7,520 bases of DNA from an uncultured Bacteroidota bacterium (GTDB lineage Bacteria; Bacteroidota; Bacteroidia; Chitinophagales; Saprospiraceae), in NCBI GenBank assembly GCA_937952445.1, contig CALGAA010000258.1, positions 1-7,520 on the forward strand. The letters are read 5' to 3'. A model generated the notes under the pieces. That model was not told where the DNA came from. It did not search any database and saw only the letters and a program-made list of their open reading frames with translations. The stretch's first letter is position 1, and each line of letters begins with the position of its first letter. Position numbers and translations under genes: made by a program. Of this stretch, positions 1 to 6,744 are shown one piece after another.

Positions 1-1335
1 GTAATGCACCGCCGGGTAGATCATCATCGGGGTTTTGTACGGGTTATCGCCCGTAATTTTTTCATACATCTCGAAGAGGTTGCCATACTTCTGTTCGACG
101 ACTTGCTCCCCGTATTTTCGAATCGTTTCAGGATCCGGATTGGCGATGCCGTGTTGGTGAGCTTCGGATTTTCCATAGCGTTCAATCGCAGACCGGAAAT
201 CCAGAAACACAGCCAGCCCCGATTCATTGACGCCGAACCCCCGGTCACAGGCCTGTTTGGCTGCCCGGCTAGCCACGTCGCGCGGCACGAGGTTACCAAA
301 AGCCGGATACCTCCTTTCCAAGTAATAATCCCGGTCCTCTTCGGGTATATCGTTGGGTGATTTCAACTTTTTGCGGATGGCTTCGACGTCTTCCATTTTC
401 TTGGGTACCCAGACCCGACCGTCGTTCCTCAACGACTCCGACATCAAGGTCAGTTTGGACTGATACGAGCCCGATACCGGAATACACGTGGGGTGAATTT
501 GCGTATAGCAGGGGTTGGCCATCAATGCCCCCCGAAGAACTGCCCGCCAGGCAGCGGTCACATTGCACCCCATCGCATTGGTCGACAAGTAAAAAACGTT
601 CCCGTAACCGCCGGTCGCCAGCACTACGGCGTGTGCAGAATGACGCTCAATTTCTCCTGTAATCAGATTCCGAACGATGACCCCGCGTGCTTTTCCATCC
701 ACGATAACAATATCGAGCACTTCGTGCCGGGTATACAGGTCAACCTGACCGGTCGAGACCTGCCGCGACAACGCCGAATAGGCACCGATCAGCAATTGTT
801 GACCGGTCTGACCGCGGGCGTAAAACGTTCGGGAAACCTGCACCCCGCCAAACGACCTGTTGGCCAGCGTTCCGCCGTATTCACGGGCAAAAGGTACGCC
901 CTGAGCCACGCATTGGTCGATGATATTCGCGCTTACTTCGGCCAATCGGTAGATGTTGGCTTCGCGGGAGCGGTAATCCCCTCCTTTGATCGTATCGTAA
1001 AAAAGACGGTAAATACTATCCCCGTCGTTTTGATAATTCTTGGCGGCGTTGATCCCCCCCTGGGCGGCGATGCTGTGAGCACGACGAGGAGAATCATGGA
1101 AGGTAAAAGTTTTGACCTTATACCCCAGTTCGGCCAGCGATGCCGAGGCAGAAGACCCGGCCAGACCCGTTCCCACCACGATAATCTCGAGGTTTCGCTT
1201 GTTATTGGGCGCGACGAGATCCATTTTTCCTTTGTAATTCTGCCATTTTTCCTCCAGCGGCCCTTCCGGAATCTTCGAATCCAGTACGATATCGCCTTCC
1301 GTTATTGTGGCATTTTCTTTCACAATTGTACTCAT
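1..1335 (-). CDS. sdhA: Succinate dehydrogenase/fumarate reductase flavoprotein subunit (partial, 3' end outside window)
   Basis: Catalytic subunit that oxidises succinate to fumarate on covalently bound FAD and passes electrons to the iron-sulfur subunit SdhB, at the cytoplasmic face of the inner membrane. The minus-strand frame is open from the ATG at 1335 to the window edge, giving 445 residues. Seen in order: a Rossmann dinucleotide fold around residues 49-72 with GTGLAG at 55-60; the flavinylation segment AHSIAAQGG with His87 as the expected FAD-linked residue; the ATGGYGNVF segment near 240; the substrate-site HPTCIP (281-286); SESLRNDGR with Arg303 as likely catalytic arginine; and RDVASRA (352-358). 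It stops at PAVHY, just before the usual TMGG. Roughly the last third (the rest of the capping region and the helical domain) is missing only because the window ends. It resembles the B. subtilis/Bacteroidota subgroup. The ATG lies 12 bases after the sdhC stop; the first ~17 residues look like an extension, but the next in-frame Met is residue 38, so this start is preferred. Confidence 0.96.
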   Translation of the reverse strand, partial: MSTIVKENATITEGDIVLDSKIPEGPLEEKWQNYKGKMDLVAPNNKRNLEIIVVGTGLAGSSASASLAELGYKVKTFTFHDSPRRAHSIAAQGGINAAKNYQNDGDSIYRLFYDTIKGGDYRSREANIYRLAEVSANIIDQCVAQGVPFAREYGGTLANRSFGGVQVSRTFYARGQTGQQLLIGAYSALSRQVSTGQVDLYTRHEVLDIVIVDGKARGVIVRNLITGEIERHSAHAVVLATGGYGNVFYLSTNAMGCNVTAAWRAVLRGALMANPCYTQIHPTCIPVSGSYQSKLTLMSESLRNDGRVWVPKKMEDVEAIRKKLKSPNDIPEEDRDYYLERRYPAFGNLVPRDVASRAAKQACDRGFGVNESGLAVFLDFRSAIERYGKSEAHQHGIANPDPETIRKYGEQVVEQKYGNLFEMYEKITGDNPYKTPMMIYPAVHY

Positions 1336-1347
1336 CTCACTCTTTGA

Positions 1348-2031
1348 TTATTTTACGAAAAATATATAAATGGGAATCAAGGCAAATCCCAGCGGAATCA
1401 CAATCGAATAGATCAGCCCAAATCCTTTTATAATGGGCGTATACTTGGGATGATTCCATCCAAGCGTCTGAAACGCGCTGTAAAATCCATGCTTCAGGTG
1501 GAAGAACAAGGCCACCTGTCCCGCCACATACAATAGCACAATCCACCAGACATTGAAGGCAGCGTTGACCCGGGTATACAGGTCTGCTACAGGATGATCA
1601 AAACCCTGGTACTCTACCATCGTCAGCTGTCCCATTTTCATCTTTAGCCAAAAATCCCCCATATGCATCAGCAAAAAGGCCAAAATCAACAATCCAAATA
1701 AGGCCATATTGGACGATGCAAAACTCGCATTGCGAAATTCGTAGGTTTTGTACGATGCGGAGCGGGATTTCTTATTTCGAACGGTGATAATGATGCCCTG
1801 GATAACGTGCAGAAGGATGAACAAATACAGCCCGTACGAAATCATAACGATGAGGCCGTTGTGGGTCATCTCATAGGCATAGGTATTAAAGGAAAACCCG
1901 CCGTCGTCATTCAACAATTGAAGGTTCCCGAGCAGGTGAATCACCAGGAAGGTGATCAAAAACAATCCCGTCAAACTCATGATCAGTTTCCGGCCGATCA
2001 GGGACGTAAAAAAGCGTAATAACCAATTCAT
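1348..2031 (-). CDS. sdhC: Succinate dehydrogenase cytochrome b subunit, five-helix B type
   Basis: Membrane anchor of succinate:menaquinone reductase, holding two b hemes and the quinone site and docking SdhAB to the inner membrane. The 227-residue product has five hydrophobic segments, at about 14-36, 60-83, 105-126, 158-180 and 201-225, as expected for the single-subunit b558 family rather than the paired SdhC/SdhD anchors. Histidines lie in or beside the first four segments: His32 (VIHLLGN), His75 (LLHVIQG), His123 (LLMHMGDFW) and His178/His181 (FFHLKHGF). They are the likely axial ligands of the two hemes, by analogy with Wolinella FrdC. The early GRKLIMSLTG and the KHGFYSAFQTLGWNHPKY stretch are typical of the family. 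It is first in a leftward operon, with sdhA 12 bases downstream. There is no Shine-Dalgarno sequence before the ATG, as is common in Bacteroidota. A promoter about 117 bases upstream probably drives it. Confidence 0.95.
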   Translation of the reverse strand: MNWLLRFFTSLIGRKLIMSLTGLFLITFLVIHLLGNLQLLNDDGGFSFNTYAYEMTHNGLIVMISYGLYLFILLHVIQGIIITVRNKKSRSASYKTYEFRNASFASSNMALFGLLILAFLLMHMGDFWLKMKMGQLTMVEYQGFDHPVADLYTRVNAAFNVWWIVLLYVAGQVALFFHLKHGFYSAFQTLGWNHPKYTPIIKGFGLIYSIVIPLGFALIPIYIFFVK

Positions 2032-2110
2032 ATAATCCAGCTTTAAGCTAATTTTCTACATACGGTGACCGAATGCTTCCACTTCATTCTTCTTCAAAAA
2101 ATCGACTTAT

Positions 2111-2135
2111 GAACAGAAGTTCGGGCACCCGGTGC
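2111..2135 (-). other. Two small adjacent hairpins in the predicted sdhC leader
   Basis: In the predicted 5' untranslated region of sdhCA, two short inverted repeats lie side by side. GCAC/GTGC has a three-base loop (2125-2135), and GAAC/GTTC has a four-base loop (2111-2122). They would sit within about the first 30 nucleotides of the transcript. They could protect the 5' end or be chance; no known riboswitch or thermometer shape was recognised. Confidence 0.25.
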
Positions 2136-2147
2136 TATTCTAACCTC

Positions 2148-2180
2148 CAAAGCTAAAAATTATCAATCCGAACTTTTCAA
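2148..2180 (-). promoter_or_regulatory. Bacteroidota-type promoter for sdhCA
   Basis: On the minus strand the sequence reads TTG (2180-2178), a 22-base spacer, then TAGCTTTG (2155-2148). The second element matches the Bacteroidota -7 consensus TAnnTTTG perfectly, and the spacer lies within the range reported for the -33 TTG element. Transcription would begin near 2141, leaving a leader of about 110 nucleotides before sdhC. This is the best-supported promoter in the window. Confidence 0.65.
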
Positions 2181-2189
2181 TATAGCCTG

Positions 2190-2203
2190 AATAAATATTT
2201 ATT
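2190..2203. repeat. 14-bp perfect AT-rich palindrome
   Basis: AATAAATATTTATT is its own reverse complement. It lies 10 bases upstream of the sdh -33 element and directly abuts the next dyad. It could be a binding site for a dimeric regulator, or an AT-rich upstream element. Palindromes arise easily in AT-only sequence, so its meaning is uncertain. Confidence 0.35.
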
Positions 2204-2219
2204 TAGAACGCATCTAAAT
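2201..2219. promoter_or_regulatory. Inverted repeat ATTTAGA-N5-TCTAAAT, candidate operator
   Basis: Two perfect 7-base half-sites are separated by ACGCA. The dyad lies midway between the divergent transcription units, just upstream of the weak rightward -7 box at 2239 and about 20 bases upstream of the sdh -33 element. The arrangement suits a dimeric DNA-binding regulator. On the plus strand a run of six Ts follows the repeat (2220-2225), so a very weak terminator-like hairpin is the alternative, but the stem has only one G:C pair and no plus-strand gene precedes it. Confidence 0.4.
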
Positions 2220-2238
2220 TTTTTTGGAATATTTCCTG

Positions 2239-2246
2239 TAATTTTA
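2239..2246 (+). promoter_or_regulatory. Weak candidate -7 element for the 2283-4931 unit
   Basis: TAATTTTA matches TAnnTTTG at all but the last base and lies 36 bases upstream of the ATG at 2283, a reasonable distance for a short leader. No TTG is found 17-23 bases upstream; that space is taken by the 2201-2219 dyad. The call rests on position and one near-match. Confidence 0.35.
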
Positions 2247-2282
2247 CCCCTTATTATAAATGAAAAAGTTCAGACGGGCCCA

Positions 2283-2783
2283 ATGTCCAGTAACAATAAA
2301 GCATTTTTAAAATTTCTCGATTTATTCCAGACCATTCCCTTTCCGGTCACCTTACATCAGGATGCCCATCACGACTTTAGCAATCAGGATAAAGGCATAA
2401 AACAAGAGCTGCTGGATGCCTATGTCATCCCCCACATCGGTCAGAAGGATGATGAACTTACCGAGTACGTTCCGTGTTTTCGTATAAAAGCAGAGAAAAA
2501 TTTTGTCGCGGTCGTCCTCTGGAGAGCGGCTCTGCTGGAATACGAATATTATGTGATGACCTTCGACAACAGGGGCGACTTAATTCATTCTCAGGTCATC
2601 GCAGGCATGAAATCTGACGGCGAAAATATTCTTACACGAATTGCCATGATAGACAATGATTCTGTCATTCATATGGTTGAAGGAATAGTAGAAAATGAAA
2701 ACGCACTCAACTACGATCCTTCCATTACCCGTGAATTCACCTTTGAAATCACACCTGATGGATACATCAGCTTAGAACATTAA
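2283..2783 (+). CDS. Uncharacterised 166-residue acidic protein encoded just upstream of rnr
   Basis: I do not recognise a family. The product has no signal peptide or membrane helix and should be cytosolic. The N-terminal third (about 5-50) looks helical: an amphipathic start followed by a His/Asp-rich stretch (HQDAHHDF, 25-32) and KQELLDAYVIP. From about residue 64 to the end, alternating hydrophobic residues suggest a beta-rich domain: FRIKAEKNFVAVVLW, YYVMTFDNRGDLIHSQVIAG, ILTRIAMIDNDSVIHMV, and REFTFEITPDGYISL. The repeated pattern of strand, Asn/Asp-Gly turn, strand resembles a small sheet or partial propeller-like unit, but no catalytic motif is visible. The protein is rich in Asp and Glu. 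The ATG at 2283 is the only good start; the frame upstream has no other ATG nearby. The stop is six bases before rnr, so the two are almost certainly co-transcribed. The reading frame and protein composition look genuine. Confidence 0.8.
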   Translation: MSSNNKAFLKFLDLFQTIPFPVTLHQDAHHDFSNQDKGIKQELLDAYVIPHIGQKDDELTEYVPCFRIKAEKNFVAVVLWRAALLEYEYYVMTFDNRGDLIHSQVIAGMKSDGENILTRIAMIDNDSVIHMVEGIVENENALNYDPSITREFTFEITPDGYISLEH

Positions 2784-2789
2784 AATACA

Positions 2790-4931
2790 ATGAACAAAAA
2801 GAAATATCATCGTAAACCAAAGAAACTTCCAACCGATGAATTACGAGAAAAACTAAAAACAAAATTTTATAAAAACCCGACTCGGATCTATACAGCCCGG
2901 CAATTGATGCACGCGGAAGCGTTTTCCAACAGTAAAGATTCTGTCAATCACGCTCTTCATTATTTGTCCGACGAGGGGTTTCTAATTGAACTCAAAGAAA
3001 ATCGATTTAAATACAATCAAAACAGCGTGAAAGCAAGCCGAATATTTGAAGGAAAAGTAGATATAACCAAACATGGTTCGGCGTATATTATTTGCGATGA
3101 CCTGGATACCGACGTTTTTGTGCCGAAGAGCAGACTCAAAGGGGCGCTGGATAATGACCGAGTAGAGGTCATGGTTCTCAGTAAGAACAAAAACAAGTAC
3201 AGCGGAGAAGTCATCAAAATCATTGAGCGCAATACCAGTCACGTCGTAGGTCGATATCAGTCCAATAAAAATTTTGGGTTCGTCATACCACAGAATGACT
3301 CCATTCAATTTGACGTGTACATTCACGATTCAGACACCAAAAACGCCAAGGATGGGGACATTGTGATTGCTAAGATTGACAAATGGCCGTCCTCTTCTCG
3401 AAAGAGCCCGATCGGCCATATCGAGCGGATTTTATCAGAGGATGACCTCAATGAGGTGCGCATGCAGACAATCCTGGCCAGCCAGGGGTTCAGCGAGATT
3501 TTCCCCAAAGAGGTAGAAAATGAAGTGGCCAATATGCGGTTTGATCTCAATCAGCAGGAACTGGCACGGCGAAGGGATTTTCGGGACGCCCCCACCGTCA
3601 CCATTGACCCTGTGGATGCCAAGGATTTTGATGATGCTATTTCGATTCGAAATCTTGAAAAAGGACAGATCGAAGTGGGGGTTCATATCGCAGATGTAAC
3701 CCATTACGTCAAGCCCAATACCGCTCTGGACAAGGAAGCCTACAAGCGATCCACTTCGGTCTATATGGTGGACCGTACCGCTCCCATGCTCCCGGAAAAA
3801 TTGTCCAATGAACTGTGTTCTCTCCGACCAGGAGAAGACAGCATGACGTTTTCGGCCGTATTTATTATGGATCGGGATTTTGGAGTGATCAAATCATGGT
3901 TTGGGAAAAGCGTCATCCATTCGGATTACCGGTTGAGTTACGAGGAAGCCCAGGACATCATCGATGGGAAAAATGCTCATGATTTCAGCGATAAGCTTCG
4001 GTTGCTCAACAAGATCGCCCAGACCTTGCGCCAGCGCCGTATGAAAAAGTCCTCGATTGAGTTTGACACCGAAGAGGTACGAATCGTTCTGGACGAAAAC
4101 AAGATACCGATCGATATCATCGTCAAAGAAAGCCTGGATACCCATAAACTCGTGGAAGAATTTATGCTTCTGGCGAATTTGCAGGTCGGAACGTTTATGT
4201 CCCAGCGGGACACCCCCAAAGTACCGTTCATTTACCGGGTTCACGATTTACCCGATGATGAAAAAATGACCGATTTTGCACTGATGTTAAAGGAACTGGG
4301 ATTCCAATTTTACATGGACAGTCCGCAGGCGATCAAGAGTTCAATCAAACGATTGAACGAGGCAGCCAAAACCGATGAGGCCCTGAAAATGATTCAACCC
4401 ATGGCCATCAGGATGATGTCCAAAGCTGTATACTCGACCGATAACATTGGCCATTTCGGCCTCGGATTTAGCGACTACAGCCACTTTACCTCTCCCATCC
4501 GAAGATACTCGGACGTGCTCGCCCACCGTATCCTATACGACAACCTGGATCAGATCAAACGGTACAACAAAGCCGATCTCGAAGCCCAGTGCGTTCACAT
4601 ATCCAACCAGGAGCGAAAAGCAATGGAAGCCGAACGAGATTCTATCAAGTATAAAAAAGCTGAATTCATGAAACGGCACATCGGCCGCGAATTCGATGGA
4701 ATCGTATCCGGTATGATCGACCGGGGCGTTTTTGTGCAAATCGTGGAAAATCAATGCGAAGGACTGGTTCCTTTTGATCGGTTTGACGATCAGTACGACG
4801 TAGCAGACAGCAGATTTGAGGCCATAGGGCGACAATCGAAAGATGTGATCAAAATTGGTCACAGACTACGGGTTAAAATTGTCGACGTCGATATTGAACG
4901 AGCCGAAATTGATATGGACCTGGTATTTTAA
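2790..4931 (+). CDS. rnr: Ribonuclease R (RNB-family 3'-5' exoribonuclease)
   Basis: Processive hydrolytic 3'-5' exoribonuclease that degrades structured RNA and takes part in rRNA/tmRNA quality control in the cytosol. The 713 residues show the full RNase II/R layout: a lysine-rich start and winged-helix domain (about 15-75); cold-shock domain 1 (about 86-135, FEGKVDITKHGSAYI); cold-shock domain 2 (about 150-200, NFGFVIP and DVYIHDSD); the RNB catalytic domain (about 255-590); and S1 (about 632-711, EFDGIVSGMIDRGVFVQI). The metal-binding aspartates of TIDPVDAKDFDDA are Asp273, Asp279, Asp281 and Asp282, matching E. coli RNase R 272/278/280/281. Tyr325 in TSVYMVDR corresponds to E. coli Tyr324, and HFTSPIRRYSDVLAHR (565-580) is intact. 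Unlike the E. coli enzyme it lacks a long basic C-terminal tail, ending right after S1. The N-terminal winged helix and length favour RNase R over RNase II. The ATG lies six bases after the upstream stop, with no Shine-Dalgarno sequence. Confidence 0.96.
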   Translation: MNKKKYHRKPKKLPTDELREKLKTKFYKNPTRIYTARQLMHAEAFSNSKDSVNHALHYLSDEGFLIELKENRFKYNQNSVKASRIFEGKVDITKHGSAYIICDDLDTDVFVPKSRLKGALDNDRVEVMVLSKNKNKYSGEVIKIIERNTSHVVGRYQSNKNFGFVIPQNDSIQFDVYIHDSDTKNAKDGDIVIAKIDKWPSSSRKSPIGHIERILSEDDLNEVRMQTILASQGFSEIFPKEVENEVANMRFDLNQQELARRRDFRDAPTVTIDPVDAKDFDDAISIRNLEKGQIEVGVHIADVTHYVKPNTALDKEAYKRSTSVYMVDRTAPMLPEKLSNELCSLRPGEDSMTFSAVFIMDRDFGVIKSWFGKSVIHSDYRLSYEEAQDIIDGKNAHDFSDKLRLLNKIAQTLRQRRMKKSSIEFDTEEVRIVLDENKIPIDIIVKESLDTHKLVEEFMLLANLQVGTFMSQRDTPKVPFIYRVHDLPDDEKMTDFALMLKELGFQFYMDSPQAIKSSIKRLNEAAKTDEALKMIQPMAIRMMSKAVYSTDNIGHFGLGFSDYSHFTSPIRRYSDVLAHRILYDNLDQIKRYNKADLEAQCVHISNQERKAMEAERDSIKYKKAEFMKRHIGREFDGIVSGMIDRGVFVQIVENQCEGLVPFDRFDDQYDVADSRFEAIGRQSKDVIKIGHRLRVKIVDVDIERAEIDMDLVF

Positions 4932-4941
4932 ATTATTTCTC

Positions 4942-4949
4942 TATATTTA
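4942..4949 (+). promoter_or_regulatory. Possible -7 element upstream of fadD (weak)
   Basis: TATATTTA matches TAnnTTTG at seven of eight positions, 11 bases after the rnr stop. No TTG lies at the expected -33 position. If real, it would give fadD its own transcript with a leader of about 70 nucleotides that contains the TCAGG repeats. Confidence 0.22.
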
Positions 4950-4964
4950 ATGGTGATTAACGGT

Positions 4965-4991
4965 TCAGGTCAGGAATTAACCCTGATCAGG
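4965..4991. promoter_or_regulatory. TCAGG/CCTGA repeat cluster with a 10-bp palindrome upstream of fadD
   Basis: Within 27 bases there are three TCAGG copies (4965-4969, 4970-4974, 4987-4991) and one inverted copy, CCTGA (4982-4986). The last two form the perfect palindrome CCTGATCAGG (4982-4991). The second TCAGG and the CCTGA can also pair as an RNA hairpin, GGTCAGG with CCTGATC (one G-U pair, 7-base loop). No T-run follows, so it is not a standard terminator. Its position 36 bases before the fadD ATG suggests an operator for a dimeric regulator, which is inference. Confidence 0.35.
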
Positions 4992-5027
4992 ATCGGTCAT
5001 TTACATGAGCAAAAAATAATTTAAAAT

Positions 5028-6710
5028 ATGGCTAACAAACCCTGGATCGATAAGTATGCCTCTGGAATTGCTGCAAATATAGATTACAAAAAATACGATA
5101 GTCTTCATCAATTCCTCCAGGAATCCTTCAAACAATACAAAAATCACGTTGCTTATACTTCCATGGGAAAGGAAATGACCTTCCATGAGATTGAGGTTAC
5201 AGCAACCTACCTGGCTGGTTATTTGCAGGCAAGAGGTCTGGTCCCCGGTGATAAAGTGGCCCTTGTTCTGCCCAATGTTTTGCAATTTCCCATCGCTGCA
5301 TACGCCATACTCAAAGCTGGATTAATACTGGTTAATACCAACCCGTTGTACACTGCTCATGAAATGAAGCACCAGTTTCAGGATTCGGAGGTGAAAGCCA
5401 TCATTATTTTGGAAAATTTTGCGGCGGAGTTTGAGAAAATTGCGGCCAGTACCAATATCGATGTCATCATTACGACCACGGTCGGTGAGTTATTGGGGTC
5501 GGTCAAGGGCACGGTAGTGGATCTGGTGGTTAAATACGTCCGTAGGATGGTACCCCGCCACAATCTCGTCAACACAGTGTCGTTTAGCGATGCCTTAAAA
5601 CACGGTAAAAAATTTAAACTGAAAGAGATCGAACGGAATCCGGACGATACGATCATCCTACAATATTCGGGAGGGACGACCGGTGTGTCCAAAGCTGCTA
5701 TGCTGACCAACCGAAATATGGTTGCCAATTGCCTCCAGGTGAAAGAAATCATGAGTCCGTATCTGGTCGCTGGTGAAGAAAATGCCCTGTGCGCCTTACC
5801 ATTGTACCACATATTTGCATTTACGGTCAATTTTTTGGTTATATCCGGATTGGGCATGAAAAATGTCCTGATCACCAACGCCAAAGAAATCAATACCGTC
5901 GTCAAAGCGTTTAAAAACGATAAAATTTCGTTGTTTCCGGGGGTCAATACCCTGTTCAATGCCTTGCTAAACAACGAGGATTTTAAAAAATGTGATTTCT
6001 CTTCGCTTAAAGTGACGGTAGGAGGAGGCATGGCGGTTCAAAAATCCGTGGCACTGGAATGGAAAAAAGTGACGGGATGCGTATTGAGCGAAGGATACGG
6101 ACTTACTGAAGCCAGTCCGGTGGTGAGCGTGAATCCGTTCAACGAAGATGTCCGCCTGGGTACCATCGGAATTCCTATTCCATCAACCGATGTCCGGATC
6201 CTGGACGAAAACGGGGAGGTCCTCGGGTACAATCAAATCGGTGAATTGGCCGTGCAGGGGCCCCAGGTGATGAAGGGTTATTACAAAAGACCTGACGAAA
6301 CCGAAAAAGTTTTAGACCGTGATGGGTGGTTGAAGACCGGGGATATGGCATTGATGGAACCCGATGGATTTATCAAAATCGTGGACCGTAAAAAAGATAT
6401 GATCCTGGTCAGTGGATTCAATGTATACCCCAACGAGGTCGAAGATGTGATCGCCATGCACCCCAAAGTCATGGATGTCGCTGCGATCGGAGTTGATGAT
6501 CCTCACTCATCGGAAGTGGTGAAAATATTCGTCGTTAAGAAAGATAAATCCCTCACCGAAAAGGAGCTCCAAAAATATGCCAGGGAATACCTGACGGGGT
6601 ATAAACGGCCTAAATACATTGAATTCCGAGACGAATTACCCAAATCCAACGTCGGTAAAATATTGCGGAAAGAGCTTCGAAAGGAAGAAAGTGCGAAGAG
6701 CAATAAATAA
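5028..6710 (+). CDS. fadD: Long-chain fatty acid-CoA ligase (acyl-CoA synthetase, AMP-forming)
   Basis: Activates long-chain fatty acids to acyl-CoA with ATP and CoA through an acyl-adenylate, the entry step for beta-oxidation and lipid remodelling; expected in the cytosol or loosely at the inner membrane. The 560 residues are collinear with E. coli FadD (561). Seen: phosphate loop YSGGTTGVSKAAMLTNRN (213-230); LPLYHIFAFTVNFL (257-270), which forms part of the acyl site; GVNTLFNALLNN (305-316); YGLTEASP (357-364); WLKTGD (434-439); hinge and FACS signature from Asp453-Arg454 through VSGFNVYPNEVED (461-473); and PKSNVGKILRKEL (538-550) with Lys544 as the expected adenylation lysine. The loop has Ala where most homologues have Gly after the conserved Lys222 (SKAA rather than KGA), a mild variant. 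There is no signal peptide. The ATG at 5028 follows an A/T-rich stretch without a Shine-Dalgarno sequence and aligns with the usual start. Likely its own unit, given the 96-base gap upstream and the terminator at its end. Confidence 0.95.
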   Translation: MANKPWIDKYASGIAANIDYKKYDSLHQFLQESFKQYKNHVAYTSMGKEMTFHEIEVTATYLAGYLQARGLVPGDKVALVLPNVLQFPIAAYAILKAGLILVNTNPLYTAHEMKHQFQDSEVKAIIILENFAAEFEKIAASTNIDVIITTTVGELLGSVKGTVVDLVVKYVRRMVPRHNLVNTVSFSDALKHGKKFKLKEIERNPDDTIILQYSGGTTGVSKAAMLTNRNMVANCLQVKEIMSPYLVAGEENALCALPLYHIFAFTVNFLVISGLGMKNVLITNAKEINTVVKAFKNDKISLFPGVNTLFNALLNNEDFKKCDFSSLKVTVGGGMAVQKSVALEWKKVTGCVLSEGYGLTEASPVVSVNPFNEDVRLGTIGIPIPSTDVRILDENGEVLGYNQIGELAVQGPQVMKGYYKRPDETEKVLDRDGWLKTGDMALMEPDGFIKIVDRKKDMILVSGFNVYPNEVEDVIAMHPKVMDVAAIGVDDPHSSEVVKIFVVKKDKSLTEKELQKYAREYLTGYKRPKYIEFRDELPKSNVGKILRKELRKEESAKSNK

Positions 6711-6729
6711 TTGAATTCTTCGTACTTTT
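6691..6729 (+). terminator. Intrinsic-terminator-like hairpin overlapping the fadD 3' end
   Basis: Bases 6691-6700 (GTGCGAAGAG) pair with 6716-6725 (TTCTTCGTAC) in a 10-bp stem that includes two G-U pairs. Inside it, CAAT (6701-6704) can pair with ATTG (6710-6713), leaving a 5-base loop and a 2-base bulge. A run of four Ts (6726-6729) follows at once. The stem uses the last codons of fadD and encloses its TAA stop. The T-run is short, so termination may be partial. Confidence 0.5.
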
Positions 6730-6730
6730 G
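6723..6730 (+). promoter_or_regulatory. Bacteroidota -7 element TACTTTTG before the PD40 gene
   Basis: TACTTTTG is a perfect TAnnTTTG match, 14 bases upstream of the ATG at 6745. There is no TTG 17-23 bases upstream, so the -33 part is missing or degenerate. If used, transcription would start about 7 bases on, leaving a leader of under 10 nucleotides. It overlaps the T-run of the preceding hairpin. Confidence 0.45.
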
Positions 6731-6744
6731 CCATTAAGATAGTG

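Noticed and set aside
493..1347. A 284-residue plus-strand open frame
   Set aside because: It lies wholly antisense to sdhA, whose protein is clearly recognisable with all motifs; the plus-strand translation has no family features. It is a shadow.
2043..2087. A 14-codon open frame in the sdh leader (MKWKHSVTVCRKLA)
   Set aside because: It is short enough to occur by chance and has no ribosome-binding signal or run of regulatory codons, so it is not called as a leader peptide.
2201..2225. Rightward terminator made of the ATTTAGA dyad plus T-run
   Set aside because: The stem has one G:C pair, and no plus-strand gene lies upstream to be terminated; an operator or chance repeat fits better.
4963..4988. 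Terminator for rnr
   Set aside because: The GGTCAGG/CCTGATC hairpin is not followed by a T-run but by AGGATCGG, so a standard intrinsic terminator is not supported.
5378..6031. A 217-residue minus-strand open frame inside fadD
   Set aside because: It is antisense to conserved FadD motifs and rich in Ser/Thr/Leu, as expected of a complementary-strand shadow.
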